34,214 bases of DNA from assembly GCA_009694085.1 (NCBI GenBank), contig SHVW01000018.1, forward strand, positions 1-34,214. Direction: 5' to 3'. This DNA is from Alphaproteobacteria bacterium. GTDB lineage: Bacteria > Pseudomonadota > Alphaproteobacteria > SHVW01. Positions 15,627 through 24,249 of the stretch are shown here, in pieces. The translations under genes and the position numbers were made by a program. The stretch's first letter is position 1. Each line of letters starts with the position of its first letter. The notes beneath the pieces are model-generated. The model did not search any database, had not been told where the DNA came from, and saw nothing but the letters and a program-made list of their open reading frames with translations.

Positions 15627-16637
15627 CTATACCAAATGTTCCAGCCGGATGATCGCACCCGGCGCCAGATCGGTCACCAACCGGCGGCCCAGAACGCGCC
15701 GCTCATCGCCCGGCGGAATACCGTCGCCCGGCCGGAGCCAGGCAATGTCGCCCGGCCCGATCACGGTGCCGGCCGAGAGTGCGCGCGCCGCCGCGATCGA
15801 GCGGCGGATGGCGGTCATCGATTCCACCTCTTCGGGCTGCGGCACCTTCTCGCCCGAACCCACAATCGCCTCGACCTCGCGAATCTCCCGGATCATCCGC
15901 GTCAATGTGGGCGGATCGGCCGAGAGCTGGTGGTCGCGGAACGCGGAATAATCGTTGGCTAGGGTGAAATGCTTCTCCACGATGCGCGCGCCGGCCGCCA
16001 CGGCTAGCACGCAGGCTTGGGTGCCGATGGTATGGTCGGAATAGCCAATCGTAGCGTCGAAAGCGCGCGCCAAGGTGCGAATCGCCGCCAGGTTGGCGTG
16101 GGCGGGCGGTACGGGATAGGCGGTTACGCAGTGCAGCAGGGCGAGCGGTGGCGCCACGCCTCGATCACGCCAGATGCGCCGGATCAGCGCGCGGGCATGA
16201 TCGATCTGGGCCATATCGGCAAGACCAGTGGATAGAATGGTCGGCTTGCCCTTGGCCGCGACGGTCTCGATCAGGGGATAAAAGGTGTTGTCGCCCGAGG
16301 CGATTTTGAAGGCGTCGACGATGCCATCGAGGAACTCCGCGCTGGGCAGGTCGAGCGGCGTCGAGATGAAGGCAAGACCGGCGCGGCGCGCTTGTTGCGA
16401 CAGGCGCGTAAACTGGTCCTCGCTGAGCTCGAAACCCTTCATGCGCTGGAAGCGCTCGGCCTGAACCGGCGAGACGAACAGCTCGGTGCGAAAAGTCTGG
16501 AACTTGATCGCCTGGGCGCCCGCTTCGGCGGCGCGCCCGACCAGCTCCTCCGCCACGCCGAAGGAGCCTTCGTGGTTGTTGCCGACCTCGGCGATGACCA
16601 GCACTTGGCGATCCGAATCGAACGGCCCGATTTTCAT
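15627..16637 (-). CDS. neuB: NeuB-family nonulosonic acid synthase (sialic/legionaminic/pseudaminic type)
   Basis: The protein has 336 residues from ATG 16637 (MKIGPFDSDRQVLVIAEVGNNHEGSF), in an ATGA overlap with the glycosyltransferase stop and with GGGGAC just upstream. The track start at 16844 is an extension. It has a TIM barrel with AEVGNNHEGS, AIKFQTFRTEL, DAFKIASGDNTFYPLI, ATIGYSDHTIG and ARIVEKHFTL. A C-terminal SAF domain (about 275-336) reads ARALSAGTVIGPGDIAWLRPGDGIPP. The family condenses phosphoenolpyruvate with an N-acyl-hexosamine-type sugar to give a nine-carbon ulosonic acid. The nucleophilic step needs metal and occurs in the cytoplasm. The specific product cannot be told without phylogeny. 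No hydrolysing 2-epimerase (NeuC/LegG) or PseG-like gene is in the window. Confidence 0.93.
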   Translation of the reverse strand: MKIGPFDSDRQVLVIAEVGNNHEGSFGVAEELVGRAAEAGAQAIKFQTFRTELFVSPVQAERFQRMKGFELSEDQFTRLSQQARRAGLAFISTPLDLPSAEFLDGIVDAFKIASGDNTFYPLIETVAAKGKPTILSTGLADMAQIDHARALIRRIWRDRGVAPPLALLHCVTAYPVPPAHANLAAIRTLARAFDATIGYSDHTIGTQACVLAVAAGARIVEKHFTLANDYSAFRDHQLSADPPTLTRMIREIREVEAIVGSGEKVPQPEEVESMTAIRRSIAAARALSAGTVIGPGDIAWLRPGDGIPPGDERRVLGRRLVTDLAPGAIIRLEHLV

Positions 16638-17761
16638 GGTGTCCCCGGCCTCGTTTCGGGGCCTGTATAGAGGCCGGCCAGAGCCGATGCAATGGTCTCC
16701 GCCGCTGTTCGCGCCGCCGCGTCCCAGGAGAAACGGGACCGCACCCATTCGCCACCGGCAAGCCCGCGCGTGCGCGCCGCTTCGGGGTTCTCGTAGACCT
16801 GACGCATGAGGCGGCGCATATGGCCGATATCGGGCTCGGCCCACAGCCCGAAATCGCCGTCGGCGGCAATGAAAAAGGGCACGTCGACCGGCACCAGGCG
16901 ATAATCGATCGGATAGGCGTGGGGGCCCATGAACGCGGTTTGGCCGCTATAGCCGGTGACGATGGCGGGCAGGCCGCAGGCCATGGCCTCGATGATCGGC
17001 AGGCCCCAGCCCTCTGCGCGGGTCGGCGACACGAAGGCCTGGCAGGCGGTGTAGAGGCCGGCGATCCGCCCGTGGTCCTGAATCGGCGGGATTAGGAGTA
17101 GCCGCCCCGGCCGTTTCAATTTCAAGGCACGCAATTCGGCCCTAAAATCGATATCGGGATAATGGGGATTGTAGCAGGACAGCACGAGCCGGACATCTTC
17201 GCCCCGGGCGAATTCATCGTCGAACGCCTTGATCAGCCGCGCTGTGCCCTTGCGTTCCTCCCATTTGCCAATATTGATGAACTTGAAACCGGATCGGCGC
17301 GCCAGATCGGGCACGGGCGGCGCCTTCGGATTGAACAGATCGCCGTCGACGCCCTCGGGCACAACACGGATGCGGCTTCCGTCGAGACCGTTAGCGATAA
17401 AGATGTCGCGGTTCCACGCCGTCGGCACCCAGATCTGATCTGCACGAGCGAGCGGTGCGCGCCAATTGTCGGGCAATTTGGTCGCTTCCCAAACTGTATA
17501 AGCAATGCGCGGCCCTGGCGGCGCCCCGTCGAGCACATGCATCATTTGGCCATGGAGCAACGCGATCGAAGCCACGGGTCGGCCCGGCCAGATGCGTTGG
17601 ATGAGCGCTCGATCTTCGTCGAGCGGCCCGTCCAGGTCTTTGAGCGGCGTGGCGACCACCGGTATCAGCCGGGCGAGCCGGCCGAACAGATTGTCGGTAT
17701 GGACGTTGTAGCCAAGCCGCCCCCCGAACCAGCCGATGGCGTGAACCAGCGGCAGGGTCAT
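16634..17761 (-). CDS. GT4-type (GT-B) glycosyltransferase
   Basis: The protein has 375 residues from ATG 17761, which overlaps the previous stop by one base (TGATG). The track's start at 17995 is an extension. It begins MTLPLVHAIGWFGGRLGYNVHTDN. The C-terminal Rossmann half includes FKFINIGKWEERKGTARLIKAF, the standard start of the donor-binding domain. The retaining-enzyme E-x7-E motif is AEGWGLPIIEAMACGLPAIVTG at about residue 260. Such enzymes add sugars from nucleotide donors on the cytoplasmic face. No transmembrane helix is seen. It sits between the fusion glycosyltransferase and neuB, so it may transfer rhamnose or the nonulosonic acid; donor and acceptor are unknown. Confidence 0.92.
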   Translation of the reverse strand: MTLPLVHAIGWFGGRLGYNVHTDNLFGRLARLIPVVATPLKDLDGPLDEDRALIQRIWPGRPVASIALLHGQMMHVLDGAPPGPRIAYTVWEATKLPDNWRAPLARADQIWVPTAWNRDIFIANGLDGSRIRVVPEGVDGDLFNPKAPPVPDLARRSGFKFINIGKWEERKGTARLIKAFDDEFARGEDVRLVLSCYNPHYPDIDFRAELRALKLKRPGRLLLIPPIQDHGRIAGLYTACQAFVSPTRAEGWGLPIIEAMACGLPAIVTGYSGQTAFMGPHAYPIDYRLVPVDVPFFIAADGDFGLWAEPDIGHMRRLMRQVYENPEAARTRGLAGGEWVRSRFSWDAAARTAAETIASALAGLYTGPETRPGTP

Positions 17762-20700
17762 CAGCCCGTCGCCGCCTGCTTCCATGGCTTGACGACCCGC
17801 GGGGGGAAGGCGAGCGCAAAATCGGTTCGCGCCTGGGCCAAATTTGGGCTGTAACAAGGGTCCGCAGCGATTATGCGACCCCAGCGCTGGCAGAAAATCA
17901 GGCGCTCGCTCTCGAATTGGGATTTTCTCGGTGCGGCTTCGGGTTCTCCGAGAGTTGCGGATTCGTGATGATAGAGTTCCGCATAAGGCGTCCAAACTGT
18001 GCGATAGCCCCGTTCAGCCAGACGTAAACATAAGTCAACGTCGTTGTAGGCGATCGCAAGGTTTTTCGAATCGAAGCCGCCGACTGCCTCGAACACATCA
18101 CGCCTCACGACCATGCAGGCCGCCGTCACGGCAGAAAAACTTTGCTGCAAGATGGCGCGCCCGAAATAACCCGGCTGACCGCGTGGCAATCCCTTGTGGG
18201 CGTGCCAGGCAGTATAAGCCGGCGCCAATACGATGCCACCGTGTTGGATGGTGCCATCTGGGTAATAGAGTTTGGCGCCGACCGCGCCGACATCCGCCCT
18301 TGTGGTTAGCTCCACCATGACCCTTAGCCATTCCGCATTAATGGCCTCGACATCGTTATTCAGAAAACAAAGCACGTCACCGGTAGCTGAATTCGCCGCC
18401 TGATTGTTGATATCCGAGAAATTGTACTCCCCCTGATAGGACAGCACGCGTGCGCGGCCAGAAGCTGCCAATGCGGCCAAGTATTTGAGTGTGGCTGGCT
18501 CGCAGCTCATATGATCAACGATAATCAGCTCAAGATTGGAATAGTCCGTTTTCGCTATGACGCTTTCGATGCATTGCACGAGAAGATCGAGCTTATCGCG
18601 CGTTGGAATGATGACGCTCACGCGCGGTGGCGGGTCGGGCAAGGGATAGACGACGCGATGAACATTGCCGTTAAAGGTAGGAACAACTGTCGCATCGGGA
18701 TGGCTCGTACGCTTGAGATGGGCCTTGATCGCCTTCCGCGCGATGCCATGAGCATAGGTCTTTTGGTCACCTGCAAGCGCAACTGAACCGACGATGGCAC
18801 GCCAATGGTAAAGGATGAAGGGAATATGACGCACGCGTGCAATACCGCAGGCGTCGATGCAGCGCAGCGCTAGGTCATAGTCCTGGCTACCTTCGTAGCC
18901 GATACGAAACTTGCCGACCTGCTCGACCAGCGCGCGACGATAGACGCCGAGATGTGACACCATGTTGTGCGACAGCATAAGGTCCGGGTTATACTCGCTT
19001 TTGAAATACGGGTCGAAGCGCCGCCCTTCCTCGTCAATTTTGTCTTCATCGCTAAAGACAATGTCCGCATCGGGATGGGCTACGACTTCTTCGGCAACCA
19101 TGTAAAGCGCGTGCGATGGCAGCTCGTCATCATGGTCGAGCAAGACGACGTACTGGCCTGATGCCAACGACAGCGCGCTGTTGGATGCCTGCGAGATGTG
19201 GCCATTTTCGGCACGAAACGTCACCTTGATGCGAGAGTCGCGGCGAGCATAGTCGTCGAGCAAGGCCCGCACATGAGGCGCGGTTGACGCGTCGTCGGCG
19301 ATGCACAGCTCCCAATGGGGATACAGCTGCTCCCTCACCGAATCGATGGCACGGCGAATCCATCGTTCCGGAGAATTGTAGGTCGGCATTACGATTGAGA
19401 ACAGGGGTGCCGGCTCCATCGCCGAGATGCGCGTGGCTATTGCGGAACGGTCTGCCTCGGTCAACGTATCGTATGCCTCGATCCAATCTTGATAGCTATG
19501 GGCGTGCGCCGGTCGCGTCATACGATTGAAGATCGCCGCCAGCCCACCCGACTGCGACAGCGCGTAGCGGGTCTTGGCGATCAACTCGTGTCGTTTGCGG
19601 GAGTCGAACAGCGCCTGGCCGAGCCAGAGGCGCAGCCAATGCCACGCCAGTATCAGCGAGCCGACTTCGATAATCCGTAGATCGGACATCTGGAATGAGG
19701 ACGCGGGGCCGACAGGCTCGATACGAAGCGCGGAAAGATTCGCTGGCAAATCCACAACGGTGGTCACATCACCCTGCGCCAGAGGCAAGCGAACTGCCGA
19801 TCCCTCGTCATATGTCGGCCTGTCCCCCGCATACAGCCATGTTTGCAGTAGAGTTCTCGAGTTTGAGATCAGGCGGTAGCTGACAATGGCCCGACACGCC
19901 GGGATGCTTCCGGCGGTCGTCTCGAGACGAAAATGCCCAACCGGTCCCGTAAAGCGGAAATCGCTGCCGACCGCTTCCACGTTTTGCCACGGCGCCAAGC
20001 TCACGGGATGGCGGCGATAGCGGAGATAGGTTGCCGGGTAGCGCAGGAACCGAAAAAGTCCGCGAGCAAGCCGGCCGACGACGCGCAGTGGTGCTGCCAG
20101 CCTCCAAGATGTCGAACGGAAAATTTCCTGCCGGGCGATCTCCGCTTGGGCCAACATGCCGTTCAGCGCGGCCACATCGTGATCGCGCCGCTCCAGGCGA
20201 GATGATAGTTGCCTGTGCCCATGCCTAAGTTCGGACAGAGCCGTCCGTTGTGCATCAAGGCGCGCCTCACGCTCCGCAATGCGGCTATCCCGCTCGGTAA
20301 TGCGCGTGTCGCGTTCAGCCAAAGATTGTTCCAAGCCGTGAACACGGCGATAGAGTTCATCTATGAGGGGCGCAGTTGATTCGACGACTGGATCGTATAA
20401 CGAGCCTGCAGTTTCCATTTGCTCCGCGATGCTATCGAGCCGTCGGCGCGGTTCCTCGACATCCCGGGCTTGAAGTTCCAGGAAAGCGGCGTGGACCTCA
20501 CGCACCCAGCGCGACAGAGCGGGATCGGAAAGCACGGCATCATCGGTAAGACTGAAGGTTCGACGCCCGCTCTCAAGAAACGACGCGACGTTGCTCGTAA
20601 TGTCCGTTGTCGAATTCGGCCAGGATATCTCTAGTGCGTGGCCAACTTTACCCAGCGCCGTACTCCAATCAGAGATCAAGTCTCCATAGCTCAGGAATGC

Positions 20701-21240
20701 ACGCCGCGCGCCACGCGTGTCCCGCTCGGCTTCGAGCGCATGACGGAGCCACAAAAGAAGGCCTTTCCCCTCGCTGAATCCGTCGCGCCGGCTTAGCGAG
20801 CGCGCCACTTCCAAGGGATGGCGCAATACGATCAAGAACGCCGGTTCGACCGCGGCAGCGGTTAAAATGTCCCGCCATATCGGAACCAGTCGACATGTCC
20901 GCGGGTCCTTGACCGCCCAAAGCCCAACCCCGGAAAAATCTCGGGTGATGATGTCCGCCAAACGCTGGCGAAAAGGCGCCAGATCAGAACGCGCCGCAAG
21001 TGCGCCCGGCATGGCCCGCACATCGTCCCAGCGCCTTCCAAGAAACGCCAACACCTCCTCATGCACCTCGACCACGTCCTGGTGTTCCCAGAACCCGGTC
21101 TCGTTGTTGCCCTCCATAGCAGCCATCAAGTTACTGCCCAGCTCGGCGCCCATTAGGTTGATCAGGCGGGTCACCGCGGAGGTGCCGCTGCGGTGCATGC
21201 CGAGCACAACGATGGCGCGGGAGCGCGGCGTTTCAGACAT
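17761..21240 (-). CDS. sulfotransferase + coiled coil + two GT2 glycosyltransferase domains (fusion, 1159 aa)
   Basis: The start is ATG 21240 (MSETPRSRAIVVLGMHRSGTSAV), inside the preceding gene's last codons. The track's 21351 start adds 37 residues. Residues about 9-235 are a PAPS-type sulfotransferase: 5'-phosphosulfate loop GMHRSGTSA at 14-22 and 3'-phosphate motif IVLRHPLEVARSLSRR near 138. Residues about 300-375 are a heptad-rich coiled coil (ERDSRIAEREARLD), ending in STSWRLAAPLR, common in giant GT2 proteins. Residues about 420-525 form a beta-rich region. GT2 domain one (613-860) has SIVMPTYNSPERW and DHDDE. GT2 domain two (874-1140) has SVIIPTRDKLDLL and NNDVE. One polypeptide could therefore add two sugars and a sulfate. 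By eye it looks more AT-rich than its neighbours. Confidence 0.93.
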   Translation of the reverse strand: MSETPRSRAIVVLGMHRSGTSAVTRLINLMGAELGSNLMAAMEGNNETGFWEHQDVVEVHEEVLAFLGRRWDDVRAMPGALAARSDLAPFRQRLADIITRDFSGVGLWAVKDPRTCRLVPIWRDILTAAAVEPAFLIVLRHPLEVARSLSRRDGFSEGKGLLLWLRHALEAERDTRGARRAFLSYGDLISDWSTALGKVGHALEISWPNSTTDITSNVASFLESGRRTFSLTDDAVLSDPALSRWVREVHAAFLELQARDVEEPRRRLDSIAEQMETAGSLYDPVVESTAPLIDELYRRVHGLEQSLAERDTRITERDSRIAEREARLDAQRTALSELRHGHRQLSSRLERRDHDVAALNGMLAQAEIARQEIFRSTSWRLAAPLRVVGRLARGLFRFLRYPATYLRYRRHPVSLAPWQNVEAVGSDFRFTGPVGHFRLETTAGSIPACRAIVSYRLISNSRTLLQTWLYAGDRPTYDEGSAVRLPLAQGDVTTVVDLPANLSALRIEPVGPASSFQMSDLRIIEVGSLILAWHWLRLWLGQALFDSRKRHELIAKTRYALSQSGGLAAIFNRMTRPAHAHSYQDWIEAYDTLTEADRSAIATRISAMEPAPLFSIVMPTYNSPERWIRRAIDSVREQLYPHWELCIADDASTAPHVRALLDDYARRDSRIKVTFRAENGHISQASNSALSLASGQYVVLLDHDDELPSHALYMVAEEVVAHPDADIVFSDEDKIDEEGRRFDPYFKSEYNPDLMLSHNMVSHLGVYRRALVEQVGKFRIGYEGSQDYDLALRCIDACGIARVRHIPFILYHWRAIVGSVALAGDQKTYAHGIARKAIKAHLKRTSHPDATVVPTFNGNVHRVVYPLPDPPPRVSVIIPTRDKLDLLVQCIESVIAKTDYSNLELIIVDHMSCEPATLKYLAALAASGRARVLSYQGEYNFSDINNQAANSATGDVLCFLNNDVEAINAEWLRVMVELTTRADVGAVGAKLYYPDGTIQHGGIVLAPAYTAWHAHKGLPRGQPGYFGRAILQQSFSAVTAACMVVRRDVFEAVGGFDSKNLAIAYNDVDLCLRLAERGYRTVWTPYAELYHHESATLGEPEAAPRKSQFESERLIFCQRWGRIIAADPCYSPNLAQARTDFALAFPPRVVKPWKQAATG

Positions 21241-21988
21241 AGCCGAATGCCGCCAGTCCGTCGGCGCCGGCCTGGGCCATTTCCGCCACGCGCGGGCGCG
21301 GCAGATCGCGCCAGCGGCCCAGCGAGCTGGGGGGATGGATGGTCGCGGCAACGCCCGCGAGGTCGCCGGCCAAGCCGCTCCGGTCGAACAAATCGTGCAA
21401 CGTCGCCATCGGCTGCCGGCACAAATCTTCCATCCTCACCTGGATATAACGCTGACCCAGCCGGCGGCGGCCCCAGCCGGCAACGTCGCGATTGGCGCGC
21501 GCCCATAGCCGGATTGAGTCGGCGAATTGCGGCTCCGCCGGCGCGCGACCGAACAGCGCGGCGAAATGCTTGTTAAGCTGGTTCTGATTGTCCGACAGCG
21601 CCATGTCGCGACCGTCCCGGATGACGTGAATGAAGGTCAGATCGGGGTGGAGCGCCGCGATCAAGGGCAAGATATACATACTGCGCGGGTTCTTCCAACC
21701 CCAGCGTAAAGTAGCGGCGGGGGCGGCAGCGCGATAGGCGGCGATCGTCCCTTCGAGCCGTTCCAGCAGCGGCCGGCGCAACGCAACCGGCAAGGCCGAG
21801 GGCTCATAGTCGAGCGATCGCGCGACGCCGATCACCGTGTTGATGGCGTCGTCGAGCAATGGCTCGAAATCCATGGCGTCGCCGGCGCCATTCAAGTTGG
21901 CGCCCATATAGACTCCGGCAGCGGTGAGCACGCCATGGACAGCGCGCGTACCGGACCCGCCGGTGGCGCCCACCACGATGGGTGGCAT
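21233..21988 (-). CDS. PAPS-dependent sulfotransferase family protein
   Basis: The protein has 251 residues from ATG 21988 (MPPIVVGATGGSGTRAVHGVL). TTG 22012 in a TTGA overlap with the ABC ATPase stop is an equally possible start, adding 8 residues, and TTGA starts occur elsewhere here. The track ORF to 22765 is an extension. The 5'-phosphosulfate loop is VVGATGGSGTRAV. The 3'-phosphate motif is FIHVIRDGRDMALSDNQNQL. The C-terminus (HPPSSLGRWRDLPRP) resembles the cofactor-closing loop of the family. It overlaps the start of the sulfotransferase-GT2 fusion by 8 nt. Two sulfotransferase domains in a row suggest a sulfated glycan. PAPS supply genes are not in the window. Confidence 0.88.
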   Translation of the reverse strand: MPPIVVGATGGSGTRAVHGVLTAAGVYMGANLNGAGDAMDFEPLLDDAINTVIGVARSLDYEPSALPVALRRPLLERLEGTIAAYRAAAPAATLRWGWKNPRSMYILPLIAALHPDLTFIHVIRDGRDMALSDNQNQLNKHFAALFGRAPAEPQFADSIRLWARANRDVAGWGRRRLGQRYIQVRMEDLCRQPMATLHDLFDRSGLAGDLAGVAATIHPPSSLGRWRDLPRPRVAEMAQAGADGLAAFGYV

Positions 21989-22008
21989 GTGGGATGCAGC
22001 CAAGGCGG

Positions 22009-23319
22009 TCAATCCCGGGTCAGTTCGGAACGGATGCGGAAATCGACGACGCCGTCGATCAACAGCCCGGTTTCGGCGGCGACCCGAAACATGACGGCGT
22101 CGACGATACGATGCACGAACACGCGTTGGCCGTCGATCACCGCCGCCGCGCCCGCGTTGAGAAAATAGCTGCCGGGCAACAGCAGGCAGGTGAACACGAA
22201 GCGCGCGGTCACGACCTGACCCGGCTCGACCGAGTCCAAACCGTCCCACGGGCCGGCCGTGCCGCTGCCGCCGAGATCGTGGCCGATCACGGTGCGGATG
22301 AACATGCCGCAGCGTACCTTCTCGCGTTTGCGGTCGAAGCGCACGCGGAAGGTATAGACATAGTCGCGACCGCGCATGAGCACGTTGACCGGCTCGCCCG
22401 CCAAGGTGGTCACACGCGGCTCCAGGATTTCCGCACCCTGGCGGTCGTATTCCATGCGGCTCTTCGACACCATGTCGGGATCGAAGCGCTCGCCCTCGAC
22501 CGGTTGGGCCGCAGTGCTTGTGTCGGCACTGTCCGATGGTTGGCGCGCGCGGATATCGGCGATGAGACGCGCGGGATCGGCGGCCTTGTCGTAGAGCAGC
22601 CGGTGGTAGGCGGCGATCACCGCCTTTGGCGTGTCGATTAGGACCGCCGCGCCGCGCTCCATTAGGATGGCACGGTCGCACAACTCGATCACCGCATTGG
22701 CAGCGTGGGAGACGAACAGGATGGTGCTGCCGCGCTCCTGGACCTGGCGGATGCGCGCGAAGCATTTGCGCTGGAACGCCTCGTCGCCGACCGCCAGCGC
22801 TTCGTCCACGATCAGCACGTCGGGATCGACCGAGATGGCGACCGCGAAGGCCAGCCGCACATACATGCCGCTGGAATAGGTCTTCACGGGCTGGTCGATG
22901 AAGGGCGCGATTTCCGCGAAGGCGACAATGTCGTCGAAGCGCCGTTCGATCTCGGCTTGGCCCAAGCCGAGAACGCTGGCATTAAGGAAGACATTTTCGC
23001 GCCCGGTGAATTCGGGATTGAAGCCGGCACCCAGTTCGAGCAGGGCCGCAACCCGGCCATTGACCTCGACCGTGCCATGGGTGGGCGTCAGCGTACCGGC
23101 GACGATCTGCAACAAGGTGGATTTACCCGAGCCGTTGCGCCCGACGATGCCCACGGTTTCGCCGCGCGCAACCTCGAAGGACACGTCGCTGAGCGCCACG
23201 AATTCTTTGTAGAAGCGTCGGCGGCGCCAGATCGACTGCTTCAACCGGTCTTCCGGCCGGGCATAGACCTGGAACGATTTGGTCAGCCCGACCGCGCGGA
23301 TCGCCGGGTCAGACGACAT
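22009..23319 (-). CDS. wzt: ABC transporter ATP-binding protein for polysaccharide export, with Wzt-type C-terminal domain
   Basis: The protein has 436 residues from ATG 23319, overlapping the permease stop by 11 nt. The ATPase domain (about 1-245) has Walker A GIVGRNGSGKST, the polysaccharide-exporter signature YSSGMYVRLAFAVA and Walker B VLIVDEALAVGDE, followed by the switch His in LFVSHAANAV. After a linker, residues about 290-436 form a beta-sandwich like the Wzt carbohydrate-binding domain (YTFRVRFDRKREKVRCGMFIRTVIG, GSYFLNAGAAAVIDG). In Wzt proteins this domain recognises the capped end of the finished chain. It pairs with the permease next to it to move lipid-linked glycan across the inner membrane. 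Which cap this domain reads is unknown; methyl, sulfate or nonulosonate are candidates. Confidence 0.94.
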   Translation of the reverse strand: MSSDPAIRAVGLTKSFQVYARPEDRLKQSIWRRRRFYKEFVALSDVSFEVARGETVGIVGRNGSGKSTLLQIVAGTLTPTHGTVEVNGRVAALLELGAGFNPEFTGRENVFLNASVLGLGQAEIERRFDDIVAFAEIAPFIDQPVKTYSSGMYVRLAFAVAISVDPDVLIVDEALAVGDEAFQRKCFARIRQVQERGSTILFVSHAANAVIELCDRAILMERGAAVLIDTPKAVIAAYHRLLYDKAADPARLIADIRARQPSDSADTSTAAQPVEGERFDPDMVSKSRMEYDRQGAEILEPRVTTLAGEPVNVLMRGRDYVYTFRVRFDRKREKVRCGMFIRTVIGHDLGGSGTAGPWDGLDSVEPGQVVTARFVFTCLLLPGSYFLNAGAAAVIDGQRVFVHRIVDAVMFRVAAETGLLIDGVVDFRIRSELTRD

Positions 23320-24148
23320 CGGCGAAGCCCCGGCGCGTGCGCTCGAAGCCCCAATAGCCGAGCCAGGCGACCACCAGTCCGATGAGCGCGTAAAGCGCCA
23401 GGCCGGACCAATCGGGCAGCCGGCCCCAGAGGAGAACCGCCCGGGTTTCCTCGATGATCAGGGTCAACGGGTTAAGCCACAGCCAAGGCCGCATCGCCTC
23501 GGGCAGCGCCGTCAGCGGAAAGAAAACCGGGCTGAGGAAAAGGAGCACCGTGACCAAGGGCTGGGTGAGTTGGCCGATGTCGCGCAGATAGACGCCAAGC
23601 GCCGCCAGCCCCCAGGTCAGGCCCAGAAGGAGCAGCACGAACGGTGCCCACACCACCGGCAGCAGAAGCGCCGTTATCGGCGGTAGTCCGACGGTGATGA
23701 CGTAAAAGATGAACAAGATGACCAGGCTGACGGCCGCGTGGAACAAGGCGGCGATCAGCGTCACATAGGGCAGGATGTCGAGCGGGAAGACGATGCGTTT
23801 AACATAGCTGGGGTTGCCCACCACCAGCCCGGTCGCGCGCATGACGCATTCGCTGAACAGGCCATGCACGATCAAGCCGGCGAACAGGATCGCAGCGAAG
23901 CCGATCGGCGCGTCGCCCACCCGCACGCCCCAGCGCACTTCGAAAACGAAACCGAAGACGAAGGTATAAACGGCGAGCATAAGTAGCGGGTTGGCGAACG
24001 ACCAGAGCAGGCCGAGCAACGAGCCGCGATAGCGCCCCTCGACCTCGCGCGCCGCAAGCTGCCGGATCAGGAAGCCATGGACAAAAGCGATGCCGAACAG
24101 GCGCGGCAGGGCGGCGGAAAAACTGAGCGAGGTGACAGGCTGGGCCAT
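23309..24148 (-). CDS. wzm: ABC-2 type polysaccharide export permease
   Basis: The protein has 279 residues from ATG 24148 with GGAG just upstream. It opens with a short soluble part and the family signature LIRQLAAREVEGRYRGSLLGLLWSFANPLLMLAVYTFVFGFVF. Six hydrophobic helices can be picked out, for example AAILFAGLIVHGLFSECVM, AVSLVILFIFYVITV, TALLLPVVWAPFVLLLLGL, PLVTVLLFLSPVFFPLTAL and LALYALIGLVVAWLGYWGF. It is the membrane half of the Wzm/Wzt exporter. This means the locus assembles its chain in the cytoplasm and exports it whole, not by Wzx/Wzy. It starts 101 bp after the ankyrin gene. Confidence 0.94.
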   Translation of the reverse strand: MAQPVTSLSFSAALPRLFGIAFVHGFLIRQLAAREVEGRYRGSLLGLLWSFANPLLMLAVYTFVFGFVFEVRWGVRVGDAPIGFAAILFAGLIVHGLFSECVMRATGLVVGNPSYVKRIVFPLDILPYVTLIAALFHAAVSLVILFIFYVITVGLPPITALLLPVVWAPFVLLLLGLTWGLAALGVYLRDIGQLTQPLVTVLLFLSPVFFPLTALPEAMRPWLWLNPLTLIIEETRAVLLWGRLPDWSGLALYALIGLVVAWLGYWGFERTRRGFADVV

Positions 24149-24249
24149 GGCTCCTGATCCCCGGCGCCATCAGGGGGACGGGGTCGATTCAGGGTCTTAG
24201 TGCATCGGCCCAGCCGGCGCAAGGCCAAGCTGCGAATCTGCCTTTTGCC

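Noticed and set aside
24149-24249. Possible terminator between the ankyrin gene and the exporter permease
   Set aside because: Only short imperfect stems (for example GCC/GGC) and no T run on the minus strand; read-through is more likely.
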